Virus record (IMG/VR): IMGVR_UViG_3300044645_001738
Coordinates: 1-64,000 of that record
From: a virus
Length of the DNA: 64,000 bases
Strand: one strand, 5' to 3'
Shown in pieces: positions 12,805 to 20,321 of this stretch; position 1 is the first letter of the stretch, and each line of letters begins with the position of its first letter. The notes under the pieces were generated by a model. It made no database searches, was not told the DNA's origin, and saw nothing but the letters and a program-made list of their open reading frames with translations. A program made the position numbers and the translations under genes.

Positions 12805-13063
12805 ACCTCTCTCCCCCGCCGCCAGGGCGGTGCTGGATGCCTTCACCGAGGACCATTTTCTCCACGACTGGAAGCACAACCACTACAACACTGACGCTCT
12901 CGCCGCCGCCCTCCGCGCCGCTGCTGATCAGGTGGTGCCGGAGCCTCCGATGATCGTTGAAGGTGGTCGCACTTATGAGGAAGCGTGGACCGCCACCGTC
13001 CATGGCGACATTCGCCGCCAATTCCTTGCCATCGCCGCCGAGCTGGAGGCCCTCAATGACTGA
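12797..13063 (+). CDS. Duplicated family 2 (LSPAAQAV) protein, 88 aa
   Basis: MTEPLSPAARAVLDAFTEDH, then ALRAAADQVVPEPP and IRRQFLAIAAELEALND, all family 2 marks. Very GC-rich compared with the preceding gene. It overlaps the family 3 gene by 8 nt. Short helical protein without known function. Confidence 0.75.
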   Translation: MTEPLSPAARAVLDAFTEDHFLHDWKHNHYNTDALAAALRAAADQVVPEPPMIVEGGRTYEEAWTATVHGDIRRQFLAIAAELEALND

Positions 13064-13553
13064 CTTTCGTGCGCTGTGCGCTGAGCTGTTGAGCGAAATA
13101 CAGGCTTTGCGGCGAGCAGTGGCCGATGAAGTGGGGTGTTCATCACCCGAGCCTTCGGTCATCACCCGCGCCCGCGCCGCACTGGCCCAGCCCGAGCCGC
13201 AGGGGCCGAGTGATGAGGAGCTGTTGCGCATCTACCGAGTAGCAAGATATTGTTACCAAGTCGAAGAGTACAAAAGAGAGTTGGACTTCGCCCGCGCCGT
13301 CTTAGCCCGCTGGGGCCGCCCCGCCATCGAGCCGGTGCCTAAGCAGGAGGACATTCACTACGCCTGGGAACTGCATGATGCCGAGGGTGAGTGGCAGGCT
13401 GGTGGGTCAGCCAACAGCTTGGAGGATGTTCAACGAGAAGGCAATCGCTACCTGCAGACCTACTCGCAAGATGGCCCCCACAAGTTGATCATTGAGCGGC
13501 ACTGCGTAACAACCATCGAGCCGGTGCCTGGGGTGGAGGGTGCCGATGGCTGA
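13056..13553 (+). CDS. Duplicated family 3 (FRALCAEL) protein, 165 aa
   Basis: MTDFRALCAELLSEIQALRR, RARAALAQPEPQGPSDEEL, LARWGRPAIEPVPKQED; the first 95 residues match the gene at 7303. The C-terminal part (YAWELHDAEGEWQAGGSA, YSQDGPHKLIIERHCVTTIEPVP) is different, showing that the family has a conserved N-terminus and exchangeable ends. GC-rich. Overlaps the small membrane gene by 8 nt. Confidence 0.75.
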   Translation: MTDFRALCAELLSEIQALRRAVADEVGCSSPEPSVITRARAALAQPEPQGPSDEELLRIYRVARYCYQVEEYKRELDFARAVLARWGRPAIEPVPKQEDIHYAWELHDAEGEWQAGGSANSLEDVQREGNRYLQTYSQDGPHKLIIERHCVTTIEPVPGVEGADG

Positions 13554-13659
13554 CGCCCTGCTCACCCTCGCCCTGCTGCTCGCCCTCGGCGCAGCGGTTG
13601 AACTAAGTGTGAAAGTAATCTTTGTTAAGTTACTACCGCTGTTACTTAGGTTGCATTAA
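13546..13659 (+). CDS. Small membrane peptide, 37 aa
   Basis: ATG 13546. MADALLTLALLLALGAAVEL followed by VKVIFVKLLPLLLRLH, an almost wholly hydrophobic peptide with one long or two short membrane helices. The stop overlaps the ATG of the next gene (TAATG). It takes the same place in the cassette as the 52-aa membrane protein at 7148. Confidence 0.6.
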   Translation: MADALLTLALLLALGAAVELSVKVIFVKLLPLLLRLH

Positions 13660-14006
13660 TGAAGTGTCGTCAATGTAATAGCAAGAACACACGTGTTACT
13701 TGCACTGATCACTTTGATACATTCACTAAGCGTTACTGCCGATGTCTTGATTGCAATTTAAAGTTTCGAACTGTTGAATACTATGAAGAACGTAAGCCCG
13801 GTCCCCCGCCTGGCACACCAAGAACACGTAACATAACGCGTGGTGAGTCCCATGGTTGTGCAGTGTTTCAAGAGAAGGACATCCGTATGATGCGCACTCT
13901 CTACCAACAAGGCACAACCTTGGTATCCATCGCAATTAAATACGGGACAAGTTCTTCTTACGTGTCACGCATTGTCAACCACAAATCATGGAGCCACATT
14001 AAATGA
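13659..14006 (+). CDS. NrdR-like zinc ribbon plus HTH protein, 115 aa
   Basis: Residues 1-40 carry C3-x2-C6 and C29-x2-C32 with TRVTCTDHFD and CRCLDCNLKFRTVEYYE, closely matching the zinc ribbon of NrdR, the repressor of ribonucleotide reductase genes (CP.CG..dT.V.DsR ... RRR.C..C..RFTTYE). The ATP-cone of NrdR is absent; instead residues 70-115 form a helix-turn-helix (DIRMMRTLYQQGTTLVSIA, YVSRIVNHKSWSHI) like that of the protein at 2737. A DNA-binding regulator is likely, and the position before ThyX suggests a link to nucleotide metabolism, but this is inference. Confidence 0.65.
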   Translation: MKCRQCNSKNTRVTCTDHFDTFTKRYCRCLDCNLKFRTVEYYEERKPGPPPGTPRTRNITRGESHGCAVFQEKDIRMMRTLYQQGTTLVSIAIKYGTSSSYVSRIVNHKSWSHIK

Positions 14007-14299
14007 CCAGTGCCAAGTACGACTTCAACATTGGTGATCGTGTTGCCGAACGTCCCAAGTCACATGGGTTGTTTGCTGTAAGTAAAGAAGCTGAGGAGAT
14101 TGTTAAACGTAATAGGTCTCAAAGGTATGGCACTATCGTTGGCTATGACACACAGCTAAACAAAAGTGGTAAGCGCATGAACATGTTGCTTGTGCAATGG
14201 GATCACCTCAAGTCCCCAATGAAACATGCAAGGTGTAGGATCTGTCCCATTGATCAGCTTGCTACATTGACAAAACAAATCATTGTGCCTGGGGAATGA
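14003..14299 (+). CDS. Unknown basic protein, 98 aa
   Basis: Overlaps both neighbours by 4 nt, in the same transcript as the zinc-ribbon protein and ThyX. The pattern NIGDRVAERPKSHGLFAVS, RYGTIVGY, NMLLVQWDHLKSPMKHA looks like a small SH3-like or KOW-like beta-barrel that binds nucleic acid or protein. Fold assignment is tentative. Confidence 0.6.
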   Translation: MTSAKYDFNIGDRVAERPKSHGLFAVSKEAEEIVKRNRSQRYGTIVGYDTQLNKSGKRMNMLLVQWDHLKSPMKHARCRICPIDQLATLTKQIIVPGE

Positions 14300-14952
14300 C
14301 CATGAACGTATCACTTGTTTGGGTCACGCCTCAAGCCGAAGAGTTGATCACACGCATGGCTCGGGTGTCAGCTCCAAAGAACCAAGGGAATATGGATACA
14401 GCACCTAAGTTGTTGCGCTATTTAATTACGCACCAACATTGGAGTCCATATGAAATGGCTAACATGTGTGTTGAAATCAACACAACACGTGCAATATCTG
14501 CACAGATTATTCGCCATCGTTCGTTTAGCTTTCAAGAATTCAGTCAGCGCTACGCTGATATCAATGAGCTTGGCTCAGCTGTTATCCCACACCTGCGTCG
14601 TCAAGACCACAGCAACAGACAAAATAGTATCGATGACTTGACATCGGAAGATGTTGCCAACTTCTATCGGCGCATCAGTCAACTCTTTGAGGATACTGAG
14701 CATCTCTATCGTGAGATGGTAAGTCAGGGCATTGCCAAAGAGTGCGCCAGGAACATCTTGCCGATGGGTACGCAGACTAAGATTTACATGAACGGTTCGC
14801 TCCGTTCGTGGATACATTACCTGCAGCTAAGAACTTCCAATGGAACCCAAGCAGAACACAAACAAATCGCAGAAGAAATCAAACGAATCTTCTGCGCACA
14901 ATTCCCAGTCATTGGAGAAGCTGTGTTCTCAGGAGATCCAGGGATTACCTGA
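14296..14952 (+). CDS. thyX: Flavin-dependent thymidylate synthase
   Basis: ThyX makes dTMP from dUMP with methylene-tetrahydrofolate, FAD and NADPH. The ThyX signature RHRSFSFQEFSQRY is at residues about 73-86, next to the start-of-domain WSPYEMANMCVEINTTRAIS; the C-terminal NGSLRSWIHYLQLR and AEHKQIAEEI are also typical. The length of 218 aa is normal. The start is ATG 14296; ATG 14302 is possible. Together with dCTP deaminase (49158) it supplies dTTP for phage DNA. It is the last gene before a strong terminator. Confidence 0.95.
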   Translation: MTMNVSLVWVTPQAEELITRMARVSAPKNQGNMDTAPKLLRYLITHQHWSPYEMANMCVEINTTRAISAQIIRHRSFSFQEFSQRYADINELGSAVIPHLRRQDHSNRQNSIDDLTSEDVANFYRRISQLFEDTEHLYREMVSQGIAKECARNILPMGTQTKIYMNGSLRSWIHYLQLRTSNGTQAEHKQIAEEIKRIFCAQFPVIGEAVFSGDPGIT

Positions 14953-14965
14953 AGATTCTTTTGGT

Positions 14966-15008
14966 CAGCCTGTTGAATCAGACAACAACTTCAGCAGGTT
15001 GTTTTTTT
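14966..15008 (+). terminator. Intrinsic terminator after thyX
   Basis: CAGCCTGTTGAA (14966-14977) pairs with TTCAGCAGGTTG (14990-15001), with two G-U pairs, followed by seven T. A textbook terminator for rightward transcription. Confidence 0.8.
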
Positions 15009-15097
15009 AATTCTTTGATGGCACGTTTGGACTCTACATCCTTGCGTGTTTGTTTTTTCTTTTGGTTTGCCAGGTACACAAGCAGTGCTTGATCCAT
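14978..15097 (-). CDS. Possible small leftward gene, 39 aa
   Basis: ATG 15097 (minus) to TGA at 14978: MDQALLVYLANQKKKQTRKD then a Lys-rich helix and end EVVV. The only gene-like reading of the 15010-15110 gap. Its end overlaps the thyX terminator. The leader sequence GTAACAAC.GA..TAC resembles that of the leftward gene at 21354. Basic helical peptide of unknown role. Confidence 0.4.
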   Translation of the reverse strand: MDQALLVYLANQKKKQTRKDVESKRAIKELKKQPAEVVV

Positions 15098-15167
15098 TAT
15101 TCTGTATCTGTTGTTACTGAAGTTTACTTCAATTGATGCACACCATGTTGTTCACTGTGTAACACAA

Positions 15168-15404
15168 ATGACACCAAACAAATACCAACGCAACGCACGT
15201 TTTAATTATTTGGCAAAGTATGATCACTTTGCTAAACCAGATGACTTCATTGAAGTAACCGAATGGTACAACGGTGAAGGCTTTGATGTACACCTCAGCA
15301 CCAGCGCTGGTGAACAGCGTATGTCATTTAGCTGGGGTGAGTACCAAGCATTGAAAGCAACTCTTGGTGACTGGGCTGAAAACAATCTGGAGGATGAAGA
15401 ATGA
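15168..15404 (+). CDS. Unknown protein, 78 aa
   Basis: ATG 15168 (ACAAATGAC context); a TTG at 15111 is open but less likely. Aromatic-rich N-terminus (NARFNYLAKYDHF), beta-rich middle (DFIEVTEWYNGEGFDVHLS), acidic end. Overlaps the family 1 gene by 4 nt. No family recognised. Confidence 0.6.
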   Translation: MTPNKYQRNARFNYLAKYDHFAKPDDFIEVTEWYNGEGFDVHLSTSAGEQRMSFSWGEYQALKATLGDWAENNLEDEE

Positions 15405-15772
15405 CTAATCAAATTAATGGTGACAAGTTATTTGTCATTAATCCACACCCTGCCATCCCACCTTCTGATCAACTAAAGAAGTGGGAAGACAAATGGTTCG
15501 ATGAAGAAGAACATCCTGATGTTCTGTTAATCCAGGCGTTTCAAGCAGGCGCCGACCAGGAGCTGGAGGCGTGTGTGGAGTGGCTTGGTGATGCTCCTGT
15601 TGTATGGGACAACAATGGCGATCTTCATCCAGGTTCATATTTAAGAGATGCCCGTCGCCCTAAACCAAACTTGAAGGAGCAGGCGCTAACGGCATTGCTG
15701 CACCTTGACCAAGGACAACATAACGAGCGCTGCTTGATCATCCGCCGCGCCCTGGAGCAACTCGATGACTGA
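15401..15772 (+). CDS. Duplicated family 1 protein, divergent copy, 123 aa
   Basis: Third family 1 member. The start is altered (PHPAIPPSDQLKKWED instead of ITPPPELVQQW), but QAGADQELEACVEW, LRDARRPKPNLKEQAL and IIRRALEQLDD are kept. Parts are AT-rich and parts GC-rich, as if an old GC-rich gene were adapting to phage composition or had recombined. Overlaps the next family 2 gene by 8 nt. Confidence 0.7.
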   Translation: MTNQINGDKLFVINPHPAIPPSDQLKKWEDKWFDEEEHPDVLLIQAFQAGADQELEACVEWLGDAPVVWDNNGDLHPGSYLRDARRPKPNLKEQALTALLHLDQGQHNERCLIIRRALEQLDD

Positions 15773-16007
15773 ACTTCTCTCCCCCGCCGCACAGGCGGTG
15801 CTGAGTGCCGCTAATGCTTTCGCAACTAATGCGTGGTCTGACGCCACTCACCAACGTTTTAGGTTTGGTGTAGCCGCTGCCCTGCGAGCTGCTGCGGATC
15901 AAAAAAGCGAGTCCGTCTGCACTGAAGAACACGGCAAAATTTCCGTCATTTTTACTGGCGACATCCTTTCTCTCGCCGCCGAGCTGGAGGGTGTGACCTC
16001 ACGGTGA
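15765..16007 (+). CDS. Duplicated family 2 (LSPAAQAV) protein, 80 aa
   Basis: MTELLSPAAQAVLSAANAFA, then TNAWSDATHQRFRFGVAAAL. The first about 45 codons are nearly identical in DNA to 6904-7040, so this duplication is recent; the second half differs (SESVCTEEHGKISVIFTGDI), ending SLAAELEGVTSR. GC-rich. Function unknown. Confidence 0.75.
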   Translation: MTELLSPAAQAVLSAANAFATNAWSDATHQRFRFGVAAALRAAADQKSESVCTEEHGKISVIFTGDILSLAAELEGVTSR

Positions 16008-16013
16008 TCAAGC

Positions 16014-16087
16014 CGCAAGGTCATTCGCTTGCTAGCCAGGGGAAGCAGCAGAAACCCTGACTCCCTCGGGGTTGACGCTGCTCTGCT
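16014..16087. other. Structured intergenic region
   Basis: GCAAG (16014-16018)/CTTGC (16028-16032); a longer hairpin with AGCAGCAG (16044-16051) against CTG-CT-CTGCT (16078-16087) enclosing AACCCTGA (16053-16060)/TCGGGGTT (16066-16073). No T-run. A terminator-like or small RNA structure; it separates the family genes from the family A leader at 16106. Confidence 0.45.
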
Positions 16088-16105
16088 ACACCCCATATAA
16101 TCATA

Positions 16106-16133
16106 CACGTCCTAAGCATGACGTTAAACTGCT
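16106..16133 (+). promoter_or_regulatory. Leader hairpin family A
   Basis: ACGTC (16107-16111), loop CTAAGCAT, GACGT (16120-16124), TAAACTGCT. GACGT begins 35 nt before ATG 16155. Confidence 0.65.
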
Positions 16134-16154
16134 AGTCAACTCAACTCAACTACC

Positions 16155-16922
16155 ATGAAACTTCTCAAGTTTTCTACCGGCAACGGCAAGCTCAAGAATC
16201 GTTTGATCTTCTCGCTGCCAGCGGGATACGCCTGCCCTCACGCAGGTGTGTGTAAGACCATGGCCGATCGTGCCACTGGTTCCATCATTGATCTACCACA
16301 ACACAATGGCACAACAGCAGATGAGTTCCGCTGCTTTGCTGCCATGGCAGAAGTTAGGCCAAACGTACGGGAGGCACGCTGGCACAACTGGGATCTGTTG
16401 CGTGGTGTTATGTATGGCAATGGAAACCAAGCGTTGTTGTTGCGTGATCTAATTGACATGTCGCTCAGTATGCAACCACCAAAAGAACTGGTGCGTGTCC
16501 ACGAGTCAGGAGATTTCTGGACTGAGAACTATCTCAAGGCATGGCTGATGGTTGCCAAGCAACGCCCTAAGCAAAAGTTCTATGCCTATACCAAGTCTCT
16601 TGGGATGTGGTACAACCTTAAAGATCTGATACCATCCAACTTTTATCTCACCGCATCTTACGGTGGTACGTTGGATTACATGCTGCCCAAGTATCCAGAC
16701 GTTTACACACGCATTGCGTATGTGGTGTACACGGAAGAGGAAGCAGCAGAGCGTGGACTTGAGATCGATCACGACGATAGCCACTGCCTTGGTGATAAGC
16801 CATTCGCACTCTTGGTTCATGGGTCCCAGAGGGCTGGTACTCCTGCATCCCAAGCGTTGTCTCAACGCAAGAAGGATGGGAAGTTTGTTGGGTACGGTAA
16901 ATCAATGCAGAAGATATCCTGA
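16155..16922 (+). CDS. GP88-family phage protein, 255 aa
   Basis: Matches the phage gene product 88 family: SLPAGYACPHAGVCKTMADR near the start (Cys pair), then EFRCFAAMAEVRPNVREARW, NWDLLRG, VRVHESGDFWTENYLKAW and FYAYTKSLGMW. The conserved Cys residues and the SGDF motif suggest a metal-binding enzyme, but the role is not established. Homologues occur in cyanophages and actinophages. It has its own family A leader and is followed by the polymerase unit. Confidence 0.75.
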   Translation: MKLLKFSTGNGKLKNRLIFSLPAGYACPHAGVCKTMADRATGSIIDLPQHNGTTADEFRCFAAMAEVRPNVREARWHNWDLLRGVMYGNGNQALLLRDLIDMSLSMQPPKELVRVHESGDFWTENYLKAWLMVAKQRPKQKFYAYTKSLGMWYNLKDLIPSNFYLTASYGGTLDYMLPKYPDVYTRIAYVVYTEEEAAERGLEIDHDDSHCLGDKPFALLVHGSQRAGTPASQALSQRKKDGKFVGYGKSMQKIS

Positions 16923-16978
16923 ATATCTTGCATTGACAAATAGGTCTGATAACATCTGACAGTTATCTTCTTGTTCAG

Positions 16979-17212
16979 ATGAGCTACGTCATTGTCTCTT
17001 GGAAATCAGGAGCACCGCATGCGGTACATGCATGCAACAAAACTAACTCTTTTCAGTTGGTTCCATTAGACTCTGACGTAGCTCTTACCAAAATTTTTTC
17101 GCATCCGTATCGTGCGGGTGCGCAACAAATTTTAAATTGGATTAACAAGAATGATGACCAGCTCGCCCGTCAAGAACTCGACGTTTACGATGAAGCCCAG
17201 TTCCGCAAGTGA
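16979..17212 (+). CDS. Unknown protein, 77 aa
   Basis: ATG 16979. Beta-rich N-terminus (MSYVIVSWKSGAPHAVHAC, SFQLVPLDSDVAL) and a helical C-terminal part (AGAQQILNWINKNDDQLARQ). It overlaps the polymerase start by 23 nt, so both are on one message. No family recognised. Confidence 0.6.
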   Translation: MSYVIVSWKSGAPHAVHACNKTNSFQLVPLDSDVALTKIFSHPYRAGAQQILNWINKNDDQLARQELDVYDEAQFRK

Positions 17213-19016
17213 TACTTGGCTTGTATTCGATTGTGAGACGGACGGGTTGTACGATCAAGCCACTGTTGTTCATTGCATTGTTATCTATGACATCAATAGA
17301 AAACAAACTTTTACTTACGGGCCTGATCGTATTACTGATGCTCTTGCTCATTTGGCAACCGCTGATGTACTCCTTGGTCACAATGTAATCTTCTATGACA
17401 TCCCTGTACTAACAAAGCTTTATCCTTCTTTCACATACAGTGCCAGAGTCATCGACACACTTGTATGCACTCGATTGATCTGGCCAAAGGAATTACTCAA
17501 TGACCTTGACACAGAACAATATCCGCAAGTTCCATCGAAACTGCGGGGATCAGCTTCTCTTAAGGCCTGGGGATGGCGCCTGGCCGATAACAAAATCAAC
17601 TTCAAAGACTTCTCGCAATACTCTGAGGAAATGCTGGAGTACTGTGTCCAGGACGTTGTCATTACTACCAGGCTTTGGCAAAAGATCGCAGACGAATACT
17701 ATCCGCAATCAGCGCTCAAACTTGAGCATGACTTTGCTATCGCGATTAACCGACAAATTAGATCAGGTATTCCTTTTGATGTTGATGCATCTCTTGATCT
17801 TGTGGATGAACTACGCACAAAGCAACAAAACATCGAGGCAAAGCTAAAAGAAATCTTTCCACCAATCAAACATGAAACAGTATTCATTCCAAAGGTCAAC
17901 AACAAAACCAGGGGTTATATCAAGGGTGAACCATTTGTAAAGATTCACTATGAAGAATTTAACCCTGGCTCTCGTAAGCAAATTGTTAATCGTCTACAAG
18001 AAAAGTACGGATGGACTCCTGAAAAAACAACTGAGAAAGGCAATTGTATTCTTGATGACGATGTACTTGAATCACTTCCATACCCAGAGGCCCAAGTACT
18101 AGCTCAATACATGCTGGTCAAAAAACGTCTGGGGCAAATCGTAGATGGCAACAACGCTTGGAACAAGTTGGTTAATAACGACACTGGTCGCATGCATGGT
18201 GATGTTGTTACTAATGGTTGTATCACTGGCCGCTGCGCTCATCGCAACCCAAACATGGGTCAAGTCCCTGCTGGTTACTCACCTTACGGTAAAGAATGCC
18301 GTTCTTTTTTCCATGCTCCTATGGGTTGGCAGCTACTTGGTATCGATGCCAAAGCGTTAGAGCTGCGTTGTCTTGCTGGATATCTAGCCATTTGGGATGG
18401 CGGTGAGTACGCCAAGCTTGTTGTTAATCCTGAATCAGATATCCATACAATCAACCAGGAACTATTTGGTGTGGCTACCAGGGATATTTCTAAGCGTTTG
18501 CTTTATGGATTGTTGTATGGAGCTGGTGCACTAAAGGCTGGTACGATTGTGGATCCGAATGAAAAAGATGAAACAGTTCTGCGTCAACTAGGAAGGACTG
18601 CAATCAATTCATTCATGAAAGGTGTACCTGCATTGCGTCACCTTAAAGAACAAATTGAAAATACACTTGCAGAACGCACGTATTTGATTGGGCTTGATGG
18701 TCGGCATTTGTATTGTCGTTCAGCGTTTAAAGGATTGAATGTGTTGTTGCAATCAGCAGGTGCAATCCTTATGAAGCAAGTTGTTATTACAATTCAAAAC
18801 AACATCACCAATAATTTAGGCCTGGTGTATGGAGAAGACTGGGAACAAATGCTGATGATCCATGATGAAGTTCAGTTGGCTGCCAAACCGGAACACATCT
18901 TAAAGATCCAAGAGCAGGCGATGGCTGCGTTCCCACAAGCACAGGAATTCTTTGGGTTCAGGTGTTTGATTGAAGGCGACTCTCGTGTAGGATCCAACTG
19001 GTCTGAAACCCATTGA
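17190..19016 (+). CDS. DNA polymerase I, family A (T7-like)
   Basis: Replicative polymerase with proofreading. Exonuclease domain: FDCETDGL near residue 12 (Asp/Glu metal ligands), LGHNVIFYDIPVL, then LEAWG-like LKAWGWRLAD and EYCVQDVVIT. Polymerase domain: the T7-like stretch NGCITGRCAHRNPNMGQVP, motif A GIDAKALELRCLAGY (about 383), motif B RDISKRLLYGLLYGAG (about 430, with the Tyr seen in T7 polymerase) and motif C MIHDEV (about 556). About 608 aa from ATG 17190, slightly shorter than T7 gp5; ATG 17151 would add 13 residues and overlap more. In motif A the usual Ser after Ala is replaced by Lys-Ala. Confidence 0.95.
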   Translation: MKPSSASDTWLVFDCETDGLYDQATVVHCIVIYDINRKQTFTYGPDRITDALAHLATADVLLGHNVIFYDIPVLTKLYPSFTYSARVIDTLVCTRLIWPKELLNDLDTEQYPQVPSKLRGSASLKAWGWRLADNKINFKDFSQYSEEMLEYCVQDVVITTRLWQKIADEYYPQSALKLEHDFAIAINRQIRSGIPFDVDASLDLVDELRTKQQNIEAKLKEIFPPIKHETVFIPKVNNKTRGYIKGEPFVKIHYEEFNPGSRKQIVNRLQEKYGWTPEKTTEKGNCILDDDVLESLPYPEAQVLAQYMLVKKRLGQIVDGNNAWNKLVNNDTGRMHGDVVTNGCITGRCAHRNPNMGQVPAGYSPYGKECRSFFHAPMGWQLLGIDAKALELRCLAGYLAIWDGGEYAKLVVNPESDIHTINQELFGVATRDISKRLLYGLLYGAGALKAGTIVDPNEKDETVLRQLGRTAINSFMKGVPALRHLKEQIENTLAERTYLIGLDGRHLYCRSAFKGLNVLLQSAGAILMKQVVITIQNNITNNLGLVYGEDWEQMLMIHDEVQLAAKPEHILKIQEQAMAAFPQAQEFFGFRCLIEGDSRVGSNWSETH

Positions 19017-19021
19017 TTACC

Positions 19022-19195
19022 ATGGACCCTCAAGTTGATTACGAGCTTCTGGCTAAAGACTTGTACTTGGCTGCTGATCATTTCTTTTGTTCAATGTTTG
19101 ATAGTTCTTGCTGGAACGACGAAGAATTAAACAGCAAGTACATAACAGTTCTTGGAGAAGCTCGCAGGGTATTTGGTTCCACGTCCCAAGCATGA
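19022..19195 (+). CDS. Unknown acidic protein, 57 aa
   Basis: ATG 19022 (TTACCATGG context), 5 nt after the polymerase stop. Helical and acidic (DYELLAKDLYLAADHFFCSM, NDEELNSKYITVLGEARRV). Its stop codon (TGA) lies inside the family A hairpin of the next gene. Possibly a polymerase accessory factor by position only. Confidence 0.6.
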   Translation: MDPQVDYELLAKDLYLAADHFFCSMFDSSCWNDEELNSKYITVLGEARRVFGSTSQA

Positions 19196-19207
19196 CGCTA
19201 AACTGCT
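19180..19207 (+). promoter_or_regulatory. Leader hairpin family A, overlapping a gene end
   Basis: ACGTC (19181-19185), loop CCAAGCAT, GACGC (19194-19198), then TAAACTGCT. The core pairs CGTC/GACG are kept although the sequence also codes the last residues and stop of the previous gene. GACGC begins 36 nt before ATG 19230. Confidence 0.6.
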
Positions 19208-19229
19208 GTAACACTATCCTTTTGATCCC

Positions 19230-20045
19230 ATGAACTTTTGTTGCATCTGCGCACAGTTGGGTGAAAACCCACGCGAAGTTTTTACCAGCGCATCCTCAAC
19301 TGCAATTCGTTGCTCCGTCATCCTTCCTCCCGTTGGAAACAAAGCACCTACCACAATTGAATACAACATCTACGGAAAACAATCCGAGCGTTTCCAGCGG
19401 CTGCATAAAGGAAACCTCATCTACATTCACGGCGCCAAGCTACGTTATGATCTCGAATCCAAAACGTATTCGCTACATGGAGGAGTTGTTGCAGAGGTTA
19501 CGGATACATTCCCAATCCTCAACTCAATTGTATTGACTGGCCGTTGTGTTAAAGACATTGATCAGTCTGATGCACGTGCATTTAAAACAACCGCTGATGG
19601 TTTGATGATTGCCAATCAAAGTATCTCGGTTAATACAGGTAAGGGTCAGGCAGATCTGTTTAACTTCTATGCAATCAACAATGCAACAGACAAGTTTAAT
19701 CAAGCCGAACTTCTGGTGAACTCCACCAGGAAAGGCACGGGCATTACGATCCATGGGCGATTGGTTACTGATCGTTTTAAAGATGCCAATACCCAGGAGA
19801 TTCGTAACATCTCCAAACTTCAACTGGTCAATATGACCTTGGCTCCCAAGGGGGCAGACGGTAGTGCGCCTAAGCCTGTAGCACCGCAAACAACTGTGGC
19901 ATCGGCAGGTGAGGTAACATCCCTCTGGGGTGGCCGCACCGCTGAGGAGAACAACGATCCTTGGAACCAAACATCAGGTGGCGGTCTGCCTGAGATTCCT
20001 GGTCAATACGGACAAGCCCCCAACCTCGACGAGATTCCTTTCTGA
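19230..20045 (+). CDS. ssb: Single-stranded DNA-binding protein with two OB-like folds, 271 aa
   Basis: Two consecutive beta-rich domains (about 1-95: IRCSVILPPVGNKAPTTIEY, GNLIYIHGAKLRYD; about 100-200: LNSIVLTGRCVKDID, GQADLFNFYAINNATDKFNQ, KGTGITIHGRLVTDRFKD) follow the SSB pattern, in which a strand pair ending in K.G..I.V.G.L precedes the DNA-binding loop. A Gly/Pro/Gln-rich linker and the acidic tip NLDEIPF, nearly identical to the SSB tail DDDIPF, complete it. The tail recruits replication and repair proteins. A double-OB SSB is unusual for bacteria. Location between polymerase and DUF5895-like gene fits replication. Confidence 0.8.
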   Translation: MNFCCICAQLGENPREVFTSASSTAIRCSVILPPVGNKAPTTIEYNIYGKQSERFQRLHKGNLIYIHGAKLRYDLESKTYSLHGGVVAEVTDTFPILNSIVLTGRCVKDIDQSDARAFKTTADGLMIANQSISVNTGKGQADLFNFYAINNATDKFNQAELLVNSTRKGTGITIHGRLVTDRFKDANTQEIRNISKLQLVNMTLAPKGADGSAPKPVAPQTTVASAGEVTSLWGGRTAEENNDPWNQTSGGGLPEIPGQYGQAPNLDEIPF

Positions 20046-20269
20046 TGACGATTCGGTTTTCCCACTCGGATGAAGATTTAAGTATTTCATTTGAGTCCCA
20101 AGCTGTTACTACGGATGAGGTGATGGCGCACTTCATTCAGTTTCTTTTGGCAATGGGGTATGCCCGTGAAAGTATTCATGAGGCCATGCAAGAAATCGTT
20201 GATGAACACGACGATTACTTGAAGAATCTTGACAAAGAAAAAGCTCGGCTGCCTTTTGACGTAGACTGA
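20045..20269 (+). CDS. Unknown acidic protein, 74 aa
   Basis: Overlaps the SSB stop by one base (TGATGA). Beta-like start MTIRFSHSDEDLSISFES, then a helix DEVMAHFIQFLLAMGYARES and an acidic helical end with LPFDVD. Coupled to SSB, so possibly a small SSB partner; no known domain. Confidence 0.6.
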   Translation: MTIRFSHSDEDLSISFESQAVTTDEVMAHFIQFLLAMGYARESIHEAMQEIVDEHDDYLKNLDKEKARLPFDVD

Positions 20270-20271
20270 GT

Positions 20272-20295
20272 CACGCCTTGGGATGGCGTTAAAAG
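20272..20295 (+). promoter_or_regulatory. Leader hairpin family A, compensated copy
   Basis: ACGCC (20273-20277), loop TTGGGAT, GGCGT (20285-20289), then TAAAAGC. Compared with other copies a U-A pair has become C-G on both arms. GGCGT begins 37 nt before ATG 20322, which supports that start. Confidence 0.65.
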
Positions 20296-20321
20296 CATCC
20301 ATCGTTTACTACGAACTGACC

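Noticed and set aside
17151-17189. Earlier start of the DNA polymerase at 17151
   Set aside because: Possible, but adds 13 residues not typical of family A starts and doubles the overlap; 17190 preferred.
20283-20321. Start of the DUF5895-like gene at ATG 20283
   Set aside because: This ATG is inside the family A hairpin; the leader spacing supports 20322.
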